Origin: Acorus gramineus
Taxonomy: Eukaryota > Streptophyta > Magnoliopsida > Acorales > Acoraceae
NCBI GenBank assembly: GCA_030737835.1
Contig: CM060848.1
Coordinates: 13,834,416 to 13,898,415, forward strand
Length of the DNA stretch: 64,000 nucleotides
Direction of reading: 5' to 3'
Under the pieces are notes generated by a model. It did not search any database. It was not told where the DNA came from and was given only the letters and a program-made list of their open reading frames with translations. Shown piece after piece: positions 37,011 to 49,630 of the stretch. The first letter of the stretch is position 1; each line of letters starts with the position of its first letter. A program made the translations under genes and the position numbers.

Positions 37011-37329
37011 CAACTTAATCTCCATTGATACAATTTCATGTCACACAAAGAAAATTTCTTTAAGCCCCATCTACGACAAGCACTCAAATTATATGATTTC
37101 AAATGGGTATTTTTGAACTTCAGTTCTTCATTTCAATGATGGTTTTTACATGTTTAAAATCAATCAAACAACTTTTACCAAAAAATAAAAAATTAATTAA
37201 TAATAGTTTTTTTTTTCAATTCATATTTAAATTTAAAAATTGATTCCAAACTCCTCAGAAGCAAAAAGAAAAAAAGAAAAAAAAAGAAAGAGAAAATGCT
37301 GGCTTTTAGTCTCTTTAAAAGATTTGTTG

Positions 37330-37618
37330 ACAAATTGGGAAGATTCGAAGGAGCTGACATCAAGAAACCCTTATTCTTTGGTTTAGATAATTATTTAATT
37401 AAAAGTCTCTTTCTTTACATAATCACTCATCCACAAAAATATGCAATTAAGTAGAGATTTCTCCACATGCGGGCCACTGATAATGACATTCTTCTCCTAT
37501 TGAAAACAAAGTCATATATATACACACAAAATAACAAGTCTGGGTGGAGCAGCATCTCTTCTTCAATTCTCTCTTTCTCTCTCTTACATATTTAATTATG
37601 TGTTGATGATCTCCATCA
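37330..37618 (+). promoter_or_regulatory. Promoter/5' UTR of zinc-finger gene A, conserved with gene B
   Basis: The segment is clearly homologous to the reverse complement of 50869-51165, upstream of the paralogue. A TATATATA box is at 37515-37522, about 100 bp before the start codon. The best conserved block surrounds CCACATGCGGGCCACTGATA just upstream of it, the most likely place for shared regulatory sites. Confidence 0.6.
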
Positions 37619-38431
37619 ATGGGGGCCAAAGGAGGAAGAGGTACGGCACCACGAAAGCAGATATCAGAAAACAAAGAGTGTTGCATGTGCGGTGATCATG
37701 GCCTCTCTCATCAGCTCTTCCGTTGCAACATCTGTCTCTTCAGATCTCAACACAGGTATTTATGTACATGTACTCCTCATCATCAACGAATGAATTCCTT
37801 CTTCAGGTTTTTAATATTTCATTCTACTTTATTTGTGGGTTCTCTCTTTTGATTCATTTCTTCACCGTACCTTCCCAAAGAACTAACGTACTACAGCTCT
37901 TTTTATGATCAATTTCATTGGCATTTCATTGGGTTCTCAATAATCTTCTCGTTTCCTTCTTCTCATAATACATTAAGAAGAACCACCAATCCTTAATTGG
38001 GTACCATTGATATTTATAATCAAATTGTGCTCTTCTTGTGTGGGTCAATCAGATATTGCAGTAATCTCTACCCGAAAGCCGATTCGTATAAAGTCTGCAA
38101 CTGGTGCTTGAGAGATGATGGTGGGAAGAAGGCCGTCAATAAAGAATCATCATCAACAACAACAACAAGAAAGGGATCTCAATCTATTTCACCCACCAGT
38201 CCAAACAGCAATAGCATCAACAATGGAACCACCAGTCCAAAGTTTCAACAGCGAGGCTCAATCCCACTAAGCCTAAACAAACCCATCAAGAAACAAAGGT
38301 CCCTCGACAGACCGCCGGTGCATAAGAAGATCGTCGCGACAGGTTGCATTGAGTCGTCGATCGGACGGGTGAGGCCGGTGTTCCGAGGGAAGGTTAGGAG
38401 ATACAAGCTCTTGCAGGAGGTGTCTAGTTAA
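37619..38431 (+). CDS. Small C4HC3 (PHD-like) zinc-finger protein, copy A
   Basis: Two exons (37619-37755 and 38053-38431) give 171 residues. Zinc ligands are C21-x2-C24, C36-x2-C39, H45-x2-C48 and C61-x2-C64, an exact C4HC3 PHD-type spacing, and the intron falls between H45 and C48. The start is the first ATG after the TATA box and is the same as in the paralogue. After the finger comes a Ser/Thr/Asn-rich linker, then basic blocks (PIKKQRSLDRPPVHKKIV) and a conserved tail RRYKLLQEVSS. Plant proteins of this type are annotated only as RING/FYVE/PHD-like; a histone-reading role is not established because the usual aromatic cage is not evident. A second, inverted copy lies at 50077-50868. Relative to that copy it lacks about 18 residues before the C-terminal tail. 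Confidence 0.9.
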
Positions 38432-39290
38432 CTTTCTCCATCCATAAGAAGTTAAAAAAAAAAAATGAATTATAAAAGAGTGGCTAATGTTGATGCCCTT
38501 GTGTGCTGTGAGTTCTAATGATGTTTCAAGGGGGAACTAGAATGTTTTTGATGTGTTAAAAGAAGGCACATTTTTGTGTTCATCAATTTGAATTCCCCAA
38601 ATTTCCATCAAATCTATATGTGTTTGATTGTAGGCCTAGGCTATTTATGTTAAACACTAAAGAAGGAACCCCTCCTACTATACCCCATCCTAATTAGTAT
38701 GTCTAGAAAATAGAATTAAGTGGGGATTGAGCGGCACCTAATTGGAATAAGGCCTGGTATGTCTCATCCAGGGGATTAAGCAGTTGTTGGGTTAAACAGG
38801 ATCTAAATGGCTAAGCTGTGTTTGAAGTGTGATTAAGTCTGATTAATTTGATTTTTGTGACGTTTTTGTTTTGTATTTTAAACTATTACATATAACACAT
38901 ATTGATCGATTATTTCTCGTTTAATCCCTGTCTAGCCAAATAATATTTATTAGACACTCGCTGACCGTCTGACGAGTGCTCGGTGCTTTTAGCAACAAAT
39001 TAAAGAGCAACATGAGACACAACATATAGGAGGATACATGATTACTTAAGTAGAGTTTACATCTAACTAGGGTTGATTGGAGTGTGATATATAGAGATCT
39101 AAAAATCATCCATATTGATGGGCAAGCAAAAGGGAAACAAAATCTTGGGTGTGCCCAACAAGGTGGTCTCTTTGCTTACCCTGTAAGTTGTGCATCAAAT
39201 CATGTACTATGCGTGACATTGTGGGGCCCAAGGTGGGTCAGCATTATTTTCTTTCATTTCTTGTAAAAACTTGTATTGCAATCATTCTTA
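38432..39290. other. Intergenic DNA after zinc-finger gene A
   Basis: AT-rich 3' flank. The homology with the paralogue stops at the stop codon. 38750-38930 (GGATTAAGCAGTTGTTGGG, TTTAATCCCTGTCTAGCC) resembles 49690-49830 in vocabulary and may be a dispersed repeat. Confidence 0.35.
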
Positions 39291-39294
39291 AGTG

Positions 39295-39700
39295 GATCTT
39301 TAATGGACATGTTAATTAACCAAGATGTTAAAGTGTCATGTCAGTATTTTATCACTCAATTAGACACTTATTTACTACATTATTATTTAGTTGGTTGTTA
39401 TTATTCCAATGGACTAGCTAGATAACTAGTAAAAAATAATAGTGGACCCATCTTTCCACCCACTCAAACCTCTCCACCCACTCAAAATAATATTTTTTTG
39501 AATCTTTTAAATGGTGGGGCCCACATTTGGTTAGCTAAAGCACTAGCCACAGTTAACATTCCCCTTAACATATGACAAGCGGGGCGCACATTTAGCTTGT
39601 CTTTAACACTTCCATTGGAGCACCATTTTTACATGTTTTCTAAAAATCTGACACTAACTAGTGAGTTAACATGTCCATTGAAGATGCTTTAAGGGTCCAC
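39295..39700. mobile_element. MITE-like repeat cluster
   Basis: Motifs of the type CCAATGGACTAGCTAG and, inverted, CTAACTAGTGAGTTAAC with TCCATTG occur at both sides of 39405-39690, as in common plant MITEs. Exact ends not defined. Confidence 0.4.
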
Positions 39701-42470
39701 TGTGTTTTTTACATGAAAATTGAACCTAAGTTAGATGTTGAGTTGTAGTCTATGTAGGCTGTCGTGGAGTCCCACCAAATGAAGCATTTTCCAGCTAATG
39801 GTTGATGATTACTATTCCTATATGTTTTGAGTATGACACAATAGACAACACAGCTGATCTGATCGATTCATTTGCCTTCTTATTCTAATCATTTTTGTCA
39901 AGGATCAGCAAAAATAAATATACCATACATAGTAAAAACAAGCAGAATTACATTTTTTTTTTAAAAAGAAAATGATAAAGCATATTAACAGAACATATAC
40001 TTATACATACTTACCAATAATTAAAGAATTTTCAGAGATTGAACACAGTTACTAATTTATGATTTGACATGTACATAATGAGAAATTCATTCTCGATTCT
40101 ATGAGATTTTTTGTGAAAACATTTCATTTGCTTCTCTTCGATGGATGTTTTATTTTCCTAGAACGTGTGTATATATATATATATATATATATGATAAGTT
40201 TCAAAAACATTGGATTTTAGGGTTTGAAGGAATTTTGAAAACCTTCTTTATATTTTCTCACTATTGTTAATTAACCCTGTTAGTTATTTGAAAAATATCT
40301 ATATTTATTTCAAATTTGTATGTGAAGATTAAAAATTATCCCATATTAGAATATTCATATGATGATGGATAAGGATAACAATGTATTTGTTTCAAAAATA
40401 TTTGAATGTTATATATGTTGTAAAATTATAGAAGTTCATATTATATACAAATACTGTATATTTAAATTCAAATATCATGGATAATTAATCATAATTTTAA
40501 AATTTTAAATAACTATTATATTGTTGTTGTATGATCTCTAAAGGAAATAAAAAATTCTAATAACTATTATATCTTTCTGTTATGTCTTTTGGTCAACCTA
40601 AACAGTATAAATATTTAAACATGTTAATCATATAAAAAATATTTATCTTTTATTTGAATCCAAGTAAATTCAAACTCAAATATTAATATCCAAATTGACA
40701 TCCAATCTATTGATTTGCTTAGCTATGGTGACTCATATGGCTTCTCCACAAACCGCACTGCAACATTTTTGACCTAAAAAACTGTTTTAATTTGTTGGCA
40801 TGAATTTGAGTTATTGAGTCAATTAATCCTGCTGCATTTGAAATTTGGTTAGAAAGTAAACGATTGATCACTCTCTTGTTTTTAATTGAATGTTTATTTT
40901 CTTTCATTAGACTAAATAACCCCAACATATATTATACTGCTGCTATTTTTTTATTTTTTATTTTATTTTGAAAGCAGTTGAATGTTTGAACCATATTTAA
41001 TTTGTTTAGAGGGCAATTAAAGACTGAGTATATTCAGATTCAGAAAAGGTCTCTATTGCTTAGGTCATGTTCTTCCCCCGTGGGACAAGCTACACAAACA
41101 CAAACTTGGACGAAATCATACTACGTACCATCATGATTAATAAATAATTGTAACTATGTAGATCAAATTGTAATGTCATTGGTGTATAAATTTTTCAATG
41201 GCTTAATATTCAGATGAGATGTAGATTGTGTACAATCAGTCATTCAACAAATCAAACAAAAGATTCAAATGTAAGATTTTGATTAATGTTTCAAATGCTT
41301 TGACGTAGACTTATCATCCTCCAAGCTATTAATAATCCAACTAAGATGTTTGATTGTACTAGAATAAAGTTTTTAGTAACCACCAGGGTCTTAGTGAGTT
41401 GGCTAGCATCAAGAGTTTGTTCTTCATTGGTGCGTGTTTCTGTAGGGAACCTTCCGAGTGAATCGGTATGGACTCTTGGAGGATTAGTTCTTGCCTCGAT
41501 CGAAAGGTTTGAGATACCTTCGATCGCTAAAAAAAGAAGAAGAAGAAGTGTTTAGAGAGTCTCAAGAAATTTGAGTTAGAAAAGAATAGATGGGGAGGAA
41601 TTCAGGAGAAGAAATGAATAGGGACTTGCTTCCAACGAATGAGAAAAGTGTTTTGGATGGATTCTTTTTTTTATCAGGAACCTTTTTTTAATTACCACCA
41701 ATCAAGCTTCGATTAGGTTGTTTGGTTTGTTAATAGATTCATTTTTAATTGTTGATTCGTGCTTATAATATGATATTGAAATTTGATTTAAATACCTAAA
41801 ATAATCTTATCAGTAGTCTTGTACACATACTTAAAAATCTAAATGTTTACCTATATATATCACATATGTAAAAATCAAACATATTCTTAAAGTTTAGAAT
41901 GCAAGAAACAAATATTGTAACTACATAAATTATTTTGTTATATTAGGATATGAATTATAATTTTTTTTAAATAGTGTTATTAATAAAAGGGTATAATGAG
42001 TATTAAAAATAGAATGCATCAAAATTCCCAAATTCCTAATAATTTGATAGGATTATGATTTTGTGAATAAATGATAGTCCACGTCACGCTCTGATACAAA
42101 AAACAAAAAAAGAAAGAAAAAAAGAAGAAGAAGACATTTTTATTAAAATTCAGCTGTGACATCATTACATAATTTGAATTTTACGTTTTTTATTGGGCCT
42201 CTCATTTTCATTGATTTCTCCCAAGAAGAAATTACATCAGAAATACAGAAGAATACAAAAGAAAAGTCTATACACGCCCTGTGAAATTCATGTGCTTCAC
42301 AAAAAAGAGACTCATCAATGCATCTATATTTCTTGATTTCAGACCTAATATACTTACGGGAGAGGGTTTTGGTTTGATTTCAATTACAGAGTTTGGGGTC
42401 ATAAAACTAAGGATATCTGGGTCAGTTTTGGGCATATTTTATTTTTAAATTTTTTTCTTTTTTTTGGGTT
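39701..42470. other. Intergenic DNA without gene; AT microsatellite
   Basis: Very AT-rich. It holds an (AT)n tract at about 40168-40192 and many poly-A/T runs. The frame at 41346-41555 (+) has no recognised motif. Confidence 0.4.
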
Positions 42471-42494
42471 TCTTTCCTTGGTTTTGTTTATTAT

Positions 42495-42737
42495 TTATTT
42501 GTTACCTTTTGTTGTAATTTTGTTATACTTTTTTTTTTATATATAAAGGAGATTATCTTTTTTATTAGTGTAATTTTTAAACAGATAATTATTTTTATCC
42601 CTTTTTAATTTTCTTTATTGTTTCCCTTCCATTATTCCTATTTTATGGGATTTGATTTTTTAAAGGTTAGTTGCATAAAAGAATTAAGATCTAATTAAAC
42701 AAATTATTCAAGAATTTTGTGTTGATAATCATAAAAA
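42495..42737 (+). repeat. Long direct repeat, copy 1
   Basis: About 243-255 bp almost identical to 44775-45018, in the same orientation, 2.28 kb apart. It starts TGTTACCTTTTGTTG and ends GTTGATAATCA, so TG...CA ends exist. But no primer binding site follows copy 1 and no target duplication flanks the pair, so an LTR identity is not supported. Confidence 0.85.
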
Positions 42738-44774
42738 AAAGGGGAAATTAATTAGGAGTCCCTCCGGACACCCCTGTATTAACATTTAGTCCCTTGACTT
42801 TTTTTAATTTTTTTTAAATCCCTAAAGTCCCTGAGTTATTTTCTTTGGGTCCCTGGCCTTTTATTCTTCCATTTTTACCCTTTGATAACAATGTACGCAG
42901 ATGGTATAATAGTGTACTATATCTTTTTACATTTGCGAGTAACAGTGTACACATTGTGTATAACGGTGTACACAGACAAGTCCATATATCTACTTAATTT
43001 GTAATTACGAGCAAGGATTTCAGACATTTAAACATCATCCTCACTAATAGATAAAATATTTACATCTATTTTTAAAATCATCACCACCGATTTACAAAAT
43101 AACCACATAGTTTAGTTACATCTGTTGTTTATATCTTTTACTTCTTGCAGTTACTTTATCTGAGTCTCACTCTCTTTCGCTCTTCGACTTACTTTTGGTG
43201 CATACTCCCCTCAGAATCTTGGAATATCCTTTTGCTCAATTTTCATATTTGTTCCTTTATTCGATGCTTATCGTATCTGATCATAAACATGCCACAATTA
43301 ACCCTAAAAACACCATAAATTAATATCATGAGTGCGATGTAGGTACATTAATCGTGACAATGTATATCATCAACACTTACACATTGGATTGTAGTGGACA
43401 TTAATCATTCCTTGTGATTGGCTAGTCTTCAATGTCGAGCATGAAATGGGTCAATCTAAAATACTTTTCAACCAACAAACCTGCACATTGTAATGTCACA
43501 TGCACTATCAATATAACAGGTATACATCATTACAAACAAAGAATTTAATAGTTTCCACAGACAGATAACAGTGTATATAACAGTGTGCACAAAGAAATTA
43601 ACAGTGTACGTAGACAATATACCAATGTACGTAGTTATACATAGGCTGGAATGACAGGGTACACTCATCAATTGATCTGTCAATTCTGCAAACCCAAACA
43701 CATTTTTTCATGGTATATTTTTTATATAATTGTACTCTATGAATTGATTGTGTAGGATTAAGGCTACATAATCAAAAGAAGATCTAATAGTGTACATTTG
43801 AAGAATATCAGTGTACATACAATAGTATTAACATAAAACTCAGATGGTGTCACAAAAAAAAAGGAAACAGAAATCCAATACATGCATCCCTTCTTCTTCT
43901 CATTGTTTCATGCTCCATTCATGCTTGGCAAATTGGAGTGGGATATGTGTGAGGAAGAGGTGAAAGAAGTCCAACCAATTGAAGGACTTCATCATAGTGG
44001 CCTAAATTTTTAGATTCTAGCGGATACTAGTAAGGCCATTGTTATAATTGAAGGACTTCATCATGTTATATTATCTTTATACACTGTTGAAATCTTTGTG
44101 TACACTATTATGTTGTCTGTATACACTATTAAATTCTCAATATACATTGTTATAAGTCTATGTACATTATTATCAATTTGTGTACATTATATATACACCC
44201 TTAATCATATTTGAGAACATTGTTATTCTGTTTGTAAATATTAATATATAAACATCCTAAAACAAGACAACATAATCCATCACCCTCTGCACCAAATAAA
44301 ACCCAAAACCCTATTAGTCCCCCAATCTAACCACAAAAATACACCAAAAACCCAATATAAACATAACAAATCTAACTCACAATCTAATCAATCAACGCAA
44401 GCAAGTCTTCATAGCTGCTGCTAAAGTCCCCATTCATCACCCACTCCTCCTCCACTTTCATCGTCGTCATCAGATCCACCGTCACCTCTTCCACAACCGG
44501 CTCCTCCTCTACAACCAAACCCACATCGTCCATGTCTGCTTCGACGACCTCCCCTTGGACGCACCGCATCAGCGCAGCCTTCTCCTCCTGCTCCTCCTCG
44601 CGATTCTTCCTCTCGACCCTCCTGAGCTACTCCCTCAATCTTGCGACCTCCCTCACATTGACGACAGTGGAGATGTCGCGGATCGACGTCCGTTCTTTTG
44701 CACTCACCGAAGGGGAAGGGGATCGGCTAAGTCTTCACTGGGGTGGTCGAAAATGAGAGAGGGGGATTTGGGTT
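42738..44774. mobile_element. Transposon-like insert with inverted GTGTAC-type motif arrays
   Basis: The left half has many copies of a motif close to AACAGTGTACACAGA in the plus orientation (for example near 42890, 42918, 42940, 42965, 43570, 43605, 43790, 43812). The right half (44070-44190) has it in the reverse orientation (GTGTACACTATTA, GTATACACTATTA). Such subterminal arrays that flip across the centre are typical of cut-and-paste elements whose transposase binds many sites, for example CACTA. Terminal inverted repeats were not delimited. The right part carries a captured coding fragment. Confidence 0.5.
44384..44735 (-). pseudogene. Captured, disrupted coding fragment (unknown acidic protein)
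   Basis: Read on the minus strand, the frame gives STVVNVREVARLRE, a stop, then RRVERKNREEEQEEKAALM, RCVQGEVVEADMDDVG, an acidic stretch and a tail EDLLALID before a TGA. The GC-rich, biased composition contrasts with its surroundings, so it is probably an exon carried by the surrounding transposon. The in-frame stop and lack of an upstream start argue against a working gene. I do not recognise the parent gene. Confidence 0.5.
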
Positions 44775-45018
44775 TATTTGTTACCTTTTGTTGTAATTTT
44801 GTTATACTTTTTTTTTTATATATAAAGGAGATTATCTTTTTTATTAGTGTAATTTTTAAACAGATAATTATTTTTATCCCTTTTTAATTTTCTTTATTGT
44901 TTCCCTTCCATTATTCCTATTTTATGGGATTTGATTTTTTAAAGGTTAGTTGCATAAAAGAATTAAGATCTAATTAAACAAATTATTCAAGAATTTTGTG
45001 TTGATAATCATAAAAAAA
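44775..45018 (+). repeat. Long direct repeat, copy 2
   Basis: Near-identical partner of 42495-42737; the match ends in the run of A after GTTGATAATCAT. Relative to copy 1 a piece of about 25 bp next to its left edge (after TTGGGTTT) is missing. Confidence 0.85.
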
Positions 45019-45464
45019 TTGTATAAATATGAAGAACCAATTTACGAGTTCATTTAGGATCCCATCTAGCCTTTTGAATAGTGTTGTTATTCTAAAAGGC
45101 CTAAAAATCTCACAATGAAGTCTTATTGGGTCTCTCCAAAATGCCTCCAACTCCATGCTCATTCATCATCCCAACTAATTTGAGAGGAGCTCTTATAGTC
45201 ACCCCACAAGTTATCCTACTCATCCTATTTTAACCATCTGATATCGGGTCAAATACAAATATTTATTTTAAATAACTATCTGATATCGAATACAAATATA
45301 AACCTATTTTATCCGTATCTGTTCTATTGACCGGAACAACCTCTAACCAACGTGCTTTCATTACAACCCCCATTTGAAAAAGAGTCACGAGAAAAATTGT
45401 TGATAGGACAAGAACCACATATTTAATTAAATTAAAAATAGAAAAAGATGGGAGGAGGTACATA

Positions 45465-46056
45465 AAGAGGGGGGCTTTATTTTCACCCCTACAATTACTC
45501 AACCCACCCCTAAAAAAAAGTTAAATATTCGTTTTTTATAAAAGGAACCCACCCCAAACCCCTCTTCTCCACGAGTCTCACTCGTGACTCACGAGCCAGT
45601 CTTCCCGTTAAAAGTTCCTTCATTTTCTGAAAACGAGGTGGTGGAGACGGCTTCATCCCCGAAGCGTGATCCAATAGTCCACCGTCACCGTGTGTGACGA
45701 CGATGTGGATGTCAGGCGCAAGGTCAAGGAGGACGCCGACGTCCATGTGGTGGAGGGTGGCGGGGAAGGCGCAGCCATTTGACGAGGAGGTGAGGCAGAG
45801 GGGGTTGGGGTTAGGGATTTGAGGGAGGGGCGATGGGAGGGGGGGTTGGGGTTAGGGATTTGAGTTTCTTAGAAGGTGGGATTGGGGCTCTGTTAGGGGG
45901 ACGATGGGTTGGGGACGATGGGTTGCAGAGGGAGGAGGAGATGAGGCATGAGAGGAGACGATCCTTCTTTAGGGGTGGGTTCCTCTCTTTTCAAAAATAA
46001 AAATTTTATTTTTTAAAGGGGTGGGGTGAGGAACCATTGGGGTGGAAATAAAGGCC
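45465..46056 (-). mobile_element. Mutator-like non-autonomous element with captured fragment (copy 1)
   Basis: The ends are inverted (left GGGGGGCTTTATTTTCACCC, right reverse complement GGGGGCCTTTATTTCCACCC), followed inward by CAACCCACCCC/TCACCCCACCCC and AGGAACCCACCCC. These termini match those of 54022-55555. On the minus strand 45746-45510 it reads DVGVLLDLAPDIHIVVTHGD, then GLLDHASGMKP and ending in the TIR; the same coding fragment occurs in the other element. No transposase. A target duplication was not evident. Confidence 0.72.
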
Positions 46057-46929
46057 CCCAAAGGTCCCACCCCCACCCCTAGATGTACGTTAGCAACCAC
46101 CGGGGACGTCCATGTAACGTTAGGTCATCATTTATATTTGTTTTGTTTTTCAAAAGTCGTCCACACCTTGGTCCTATCACTCAATATCTTTGGCATTATC
46201 AAAAATGGAAAACAACGCGGCATGGGTGTCCGGGGTCCTCTCCAATTTGCATTAAATTCATTTCATTTTTCAATTCTTTCTAAAGTCATCAATCATCATG
46301 TTTTTCATTGGGTCCAGTCCACACTCCCCTTTTCCTTATGCCCTACCCATTTCCCCTACCGTCACGAGCATCTCGTATCTTTTGATGATATTAATGTTAT
46401 GATTTCCGATCTTACGATGCAATTAATAAAAATAAATAAATAAATAAATCGAAGCAAAGACACAAAAAATTAATGTGGTTTGACAAATCTTGCTTACATC
46501 TATAGAGTACACCAAAGATCAATCCACTATCAATAAGAAGTTTTTACAATGGTCACACCGAAGATAAAAACCCTAGAACCTAATGAAAAATATGAGATGT
46601 TCTTTTATATTGACATCTCATTAAGGAAAAAAAGTCAATACACGAAAGACACCCCAAATTTTTTTTCTCGGGGCATTGCCCCCAGACCCTGCGAGTTGAC
46701 AAGGTGGCTCAATCCCCACGAGCTCTGCGAGGAGCTCGACCCTTGTCCGACCCTGCGTAGCGCCAACAATCCTCTGCGCACATCATCAGACTCCACAATA
46801 TATAACAGTTAAGAGCTTCTTTTTCTTCATGCATAATACATGGGATTTTATAATAAAATTTGGGGGGGGGGGGGTGTTTAGGGTAATTAATTAGGGGCAT
46901 GAGATCACCCATCTATTATTTTTAAGTTT
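46057..46929. other. Intergenic DNA with repeat remnants
   Basis: 46660-46800 contains GC-rich GGGGCATTGCCCCCAGACCC and CGACCCTTGTCCGACCCTGC, of the kind seen in some retrotransposon LTRs, but no ends or frames support an assignment. A G-run lies at 46861-46873. Confidence 0.3.
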
Positions 46930-47310
46930 TTTTTAGATATCTGAGGCGGTGAAAAAATATCTTCAGATCCTTCTAGTCGGATGTCTTTAAAAAATACCAA
47001 AAATACCTTCGCCCAATTATGCAAAAATTAACAATATATTAGAGAGTATTAATAGTGTACTAAGTATCAATGTAACAATGTACTATGAAGTGCTTATAGT
47101 GTACTAAAATAATTTGGTGAAGGACATTTTATGCGAATGTTGAGAATGTATTGGGGAGTGTTAGTAGTGTACTAGAGATACTTAACAATATATTGAGGAG
47201 TGTTAATAGTGTATTAAAATAATTGGGCAGGGGGCATTTTCGATACTTTTTAATATCATTCAGTTGGAAAGACTTAAAGATAATTTTTCATTGTCATACG
47301 CTTCAAACAA
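46930..47310. mobile_element. MITE with about 80-bp inverted arms and GTGTACT motifs
   Basis: The reverse complement of the left arm (TAATTGGGCGAAGGTATTTT ... AAGATATTTTTTCACCG) aligns with the right arm (TAATTGGGCAGGGGGCATTT ... AAGATAATTTTTCATTG). The centre (47025-47225) has repeated AGTGTACTA and ACAATATATT motifs resembling those of 42738-44774. Confidence 0.68.
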
Positions 47311-49364
47311 AATTGAAATATTTGAGAGACAATAAATGGTCAACCACATGGACCTAATTAATTTTCACATAAAATAGACTCTAATAAAACACATTAGAGA
47401 TTAGAGTATTGACTTGAAAAATTAAAAAACAGGTGTCGATGTATGCATTTAATTCATTTTGATTTTTTTTCTTTTTTTTTGTGAAATGTACTTTCAACAA
47501 AAATGGAAATGTACTCGGTCCTTGAAAATAACATTTTCAAAAAAAAAAAAAAAGTCGTTTTCTCTTTTCCTGTATGAATGCACATAAATTTTAGGATGAT
47601 GCATGATAGACTTGTTCCCTTTTGGATCTAGCATGTTTTATGATGAGATATATATGATTTTTTGTGTATACACTTTCATTAAAAAATTAAATGCTTTATT
47701 CAATTACATACTTTTTTTATTGTAAAGTTTTATACGATTACTAGATTAAATATAAAGTTTTAAAGAAAAGGACGTTTGGACTATTTAGGGTGAAAATATA
47801 ATTGTCGTTTTCAAAATTGTTGGGGTGTTAAATATGTTATTTTTCATTGTCTAATTCAAATTTTCTATGCATGGTTACCATCTTTTATTTGGGTTTGAAT
47901 ATCATTTTACCAATGCAGTATATCAAATCATCTAACCGGTTATGTACATTATTATATCAACATATACTCTATTAATAAAAATGTAAAAATGCATGCATTT
48001 AATTCATTCAAATATGTATTTTATTTTTGAACATACATTTGCTCAGTATATGGCTATATGCTATAAACTTCCTCTACAGTTTATAGCCTTGGCCTAAGCC
48101 TATGAATCATCCAAATTTTTTTTTGAATCCAATCCGAATTCATATATGAAAAATCATAAATAATCAATATTGGAAGGAAGATCCAGAGTGCAGATATAGA
48201 TATCAGTGTATTCGATCAAAAAAATATCCATATCCGACATATATTTTAAAAACATATATATATTTGTATTATATATTGTTCATATTTGTTATTTTATATG
48301 ATTAATAAGAATCATGATATATTATATTATTATTATATCTAAAAGAGATAATAAACTCTAAAATCTTAATTTTAATTTTCATATCTCTTTAATATATCAT
48401 TTGATTATCCAATTAAATATTAATATTTAAACATCTCAACTATCCAAAAAAAATATGCATCAAATCCAATCCTTATCTGTCTGATTGAAAGGCTTACCTT
48501 GGTCCCACTATGATGTTTTCATAAACTACCACTTTTGTTTACATTTAAAAAAATATAGTCAAAGAAATTCATCTATATAGATATAACTATTTATTAATCA
48601 TGGTTATTGATTCTGATTGTGATTTCATCAAAAGTTTGGTGTACATGTGTAGTAACGTTGTGATAGCTTATATACAAGTCTGAAAATATCCTCAAAAACA
48701 AATTAAATATGATTTATATTATTTTATGAAAAATCATTTTGGGACTGTTTAGTCTAATCATGAAAGAAAATAAATAACTCACCCACTGCACCTTCATAAT
48801 TGAATAAACCGCAACTATAATCAACTTCGTTAAATTTGGTGTGATCAGATGACTTACCTTTTATCATTGTTTCAAAAGCAATTTAGATCATCACATTCAT
48901 TGAATATCGTTTCATTGGATCATGATCAATATATACTTTATTTCATAAAGAACATAATTACTTGGTAATGAATAAACTGAAACAGTTGTATAGTCTCAAA
49001 CTCAAAATAGGAATTTTTTTTTTTTTTTGCTTGATCAAAATATATAGGAATAACATCATATCAGCCATTAGCTGGAGGGTGCAGGATGCTTCATTCGGTG
49101 GGACACCAAGACAGCCTATAGAGACTGCAATTCAACAGCTAATTCAGGTTCAGTTTCGATGTAGAAATCACAATGGACCCCCCCCCCCCCTTGAGAAGAA
49201 ATGGTTGCAAATCAATTTCCACTACAAAGAATGAATGAAAATGATGCAGACCCACCTTGGACCTCTAAGGTCACCAATTGTACATCTTTTGGTGCACAGA
49301 ACTTACTGCTCAAGGAAGAGACAATCTTATTTGGTGGAAAGAGACAAGATATTGTCACCCATTT
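47311..49364. other. Intergenic DNA without gene
   Basis: AT-rich with homopolymers. 48110-48470 resembles the MITE-like repeat in intron 4 of the NPH3-like gene (inverted). 49040-49200 is slightly richer in GC and ends in a C-run; not identified. Confidence 0.35.
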
Positions 49365-49630
49365 GTGTATCATCAATCAATATGGAGTATCACAAGGAAA
49401 ATCAATAAAGACAAAGCAGGGGTTATTTAGAACTATCACCATACAAATATCATCAATCAATATGGAGTATCACGAGGAGTATCACAAGGAAAATCAATAA
49501 AGAACAGAATTAGGGGTTATTTAAAACCAACACCCTACAAAAACCATGAATCAATGTGGGGAATCACAAGGAAAATCATAAAAAAATAAAATCAGAGGTT
49601 ATTTAGAACTATCAACCTACAAAAAATCCT
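49365..49630 (+). repeat. Tandem repeat, three copies of an 80-94 bp unit
   Basis: Each unit has ATCAATATGGAGTATCACAA, GGAAAATCAATAAAG, GGGGTTATTTAGAACTATCA and CCTACAAA-like parts; the copies start near 49368, 49449 and 49543. Copy 2 has an internal 12-bp duplication of GAGTATCACxAG. Confidence 0.8.

Noticed and set aside
42495..45018. Complete LTR retrotransposon
   Set aside because: Despite TG...CA ends on the direct repeats there is no primer binding site, no adjoining polypurine tract, no target duplication and no gag/pol; the inside looks like a DNA transposon.
49365..49630. CRISPR-like array
   Set aside because: Only three diverged tandem units with no unique spacers, in a plant genome; an ordinary minisatellite.
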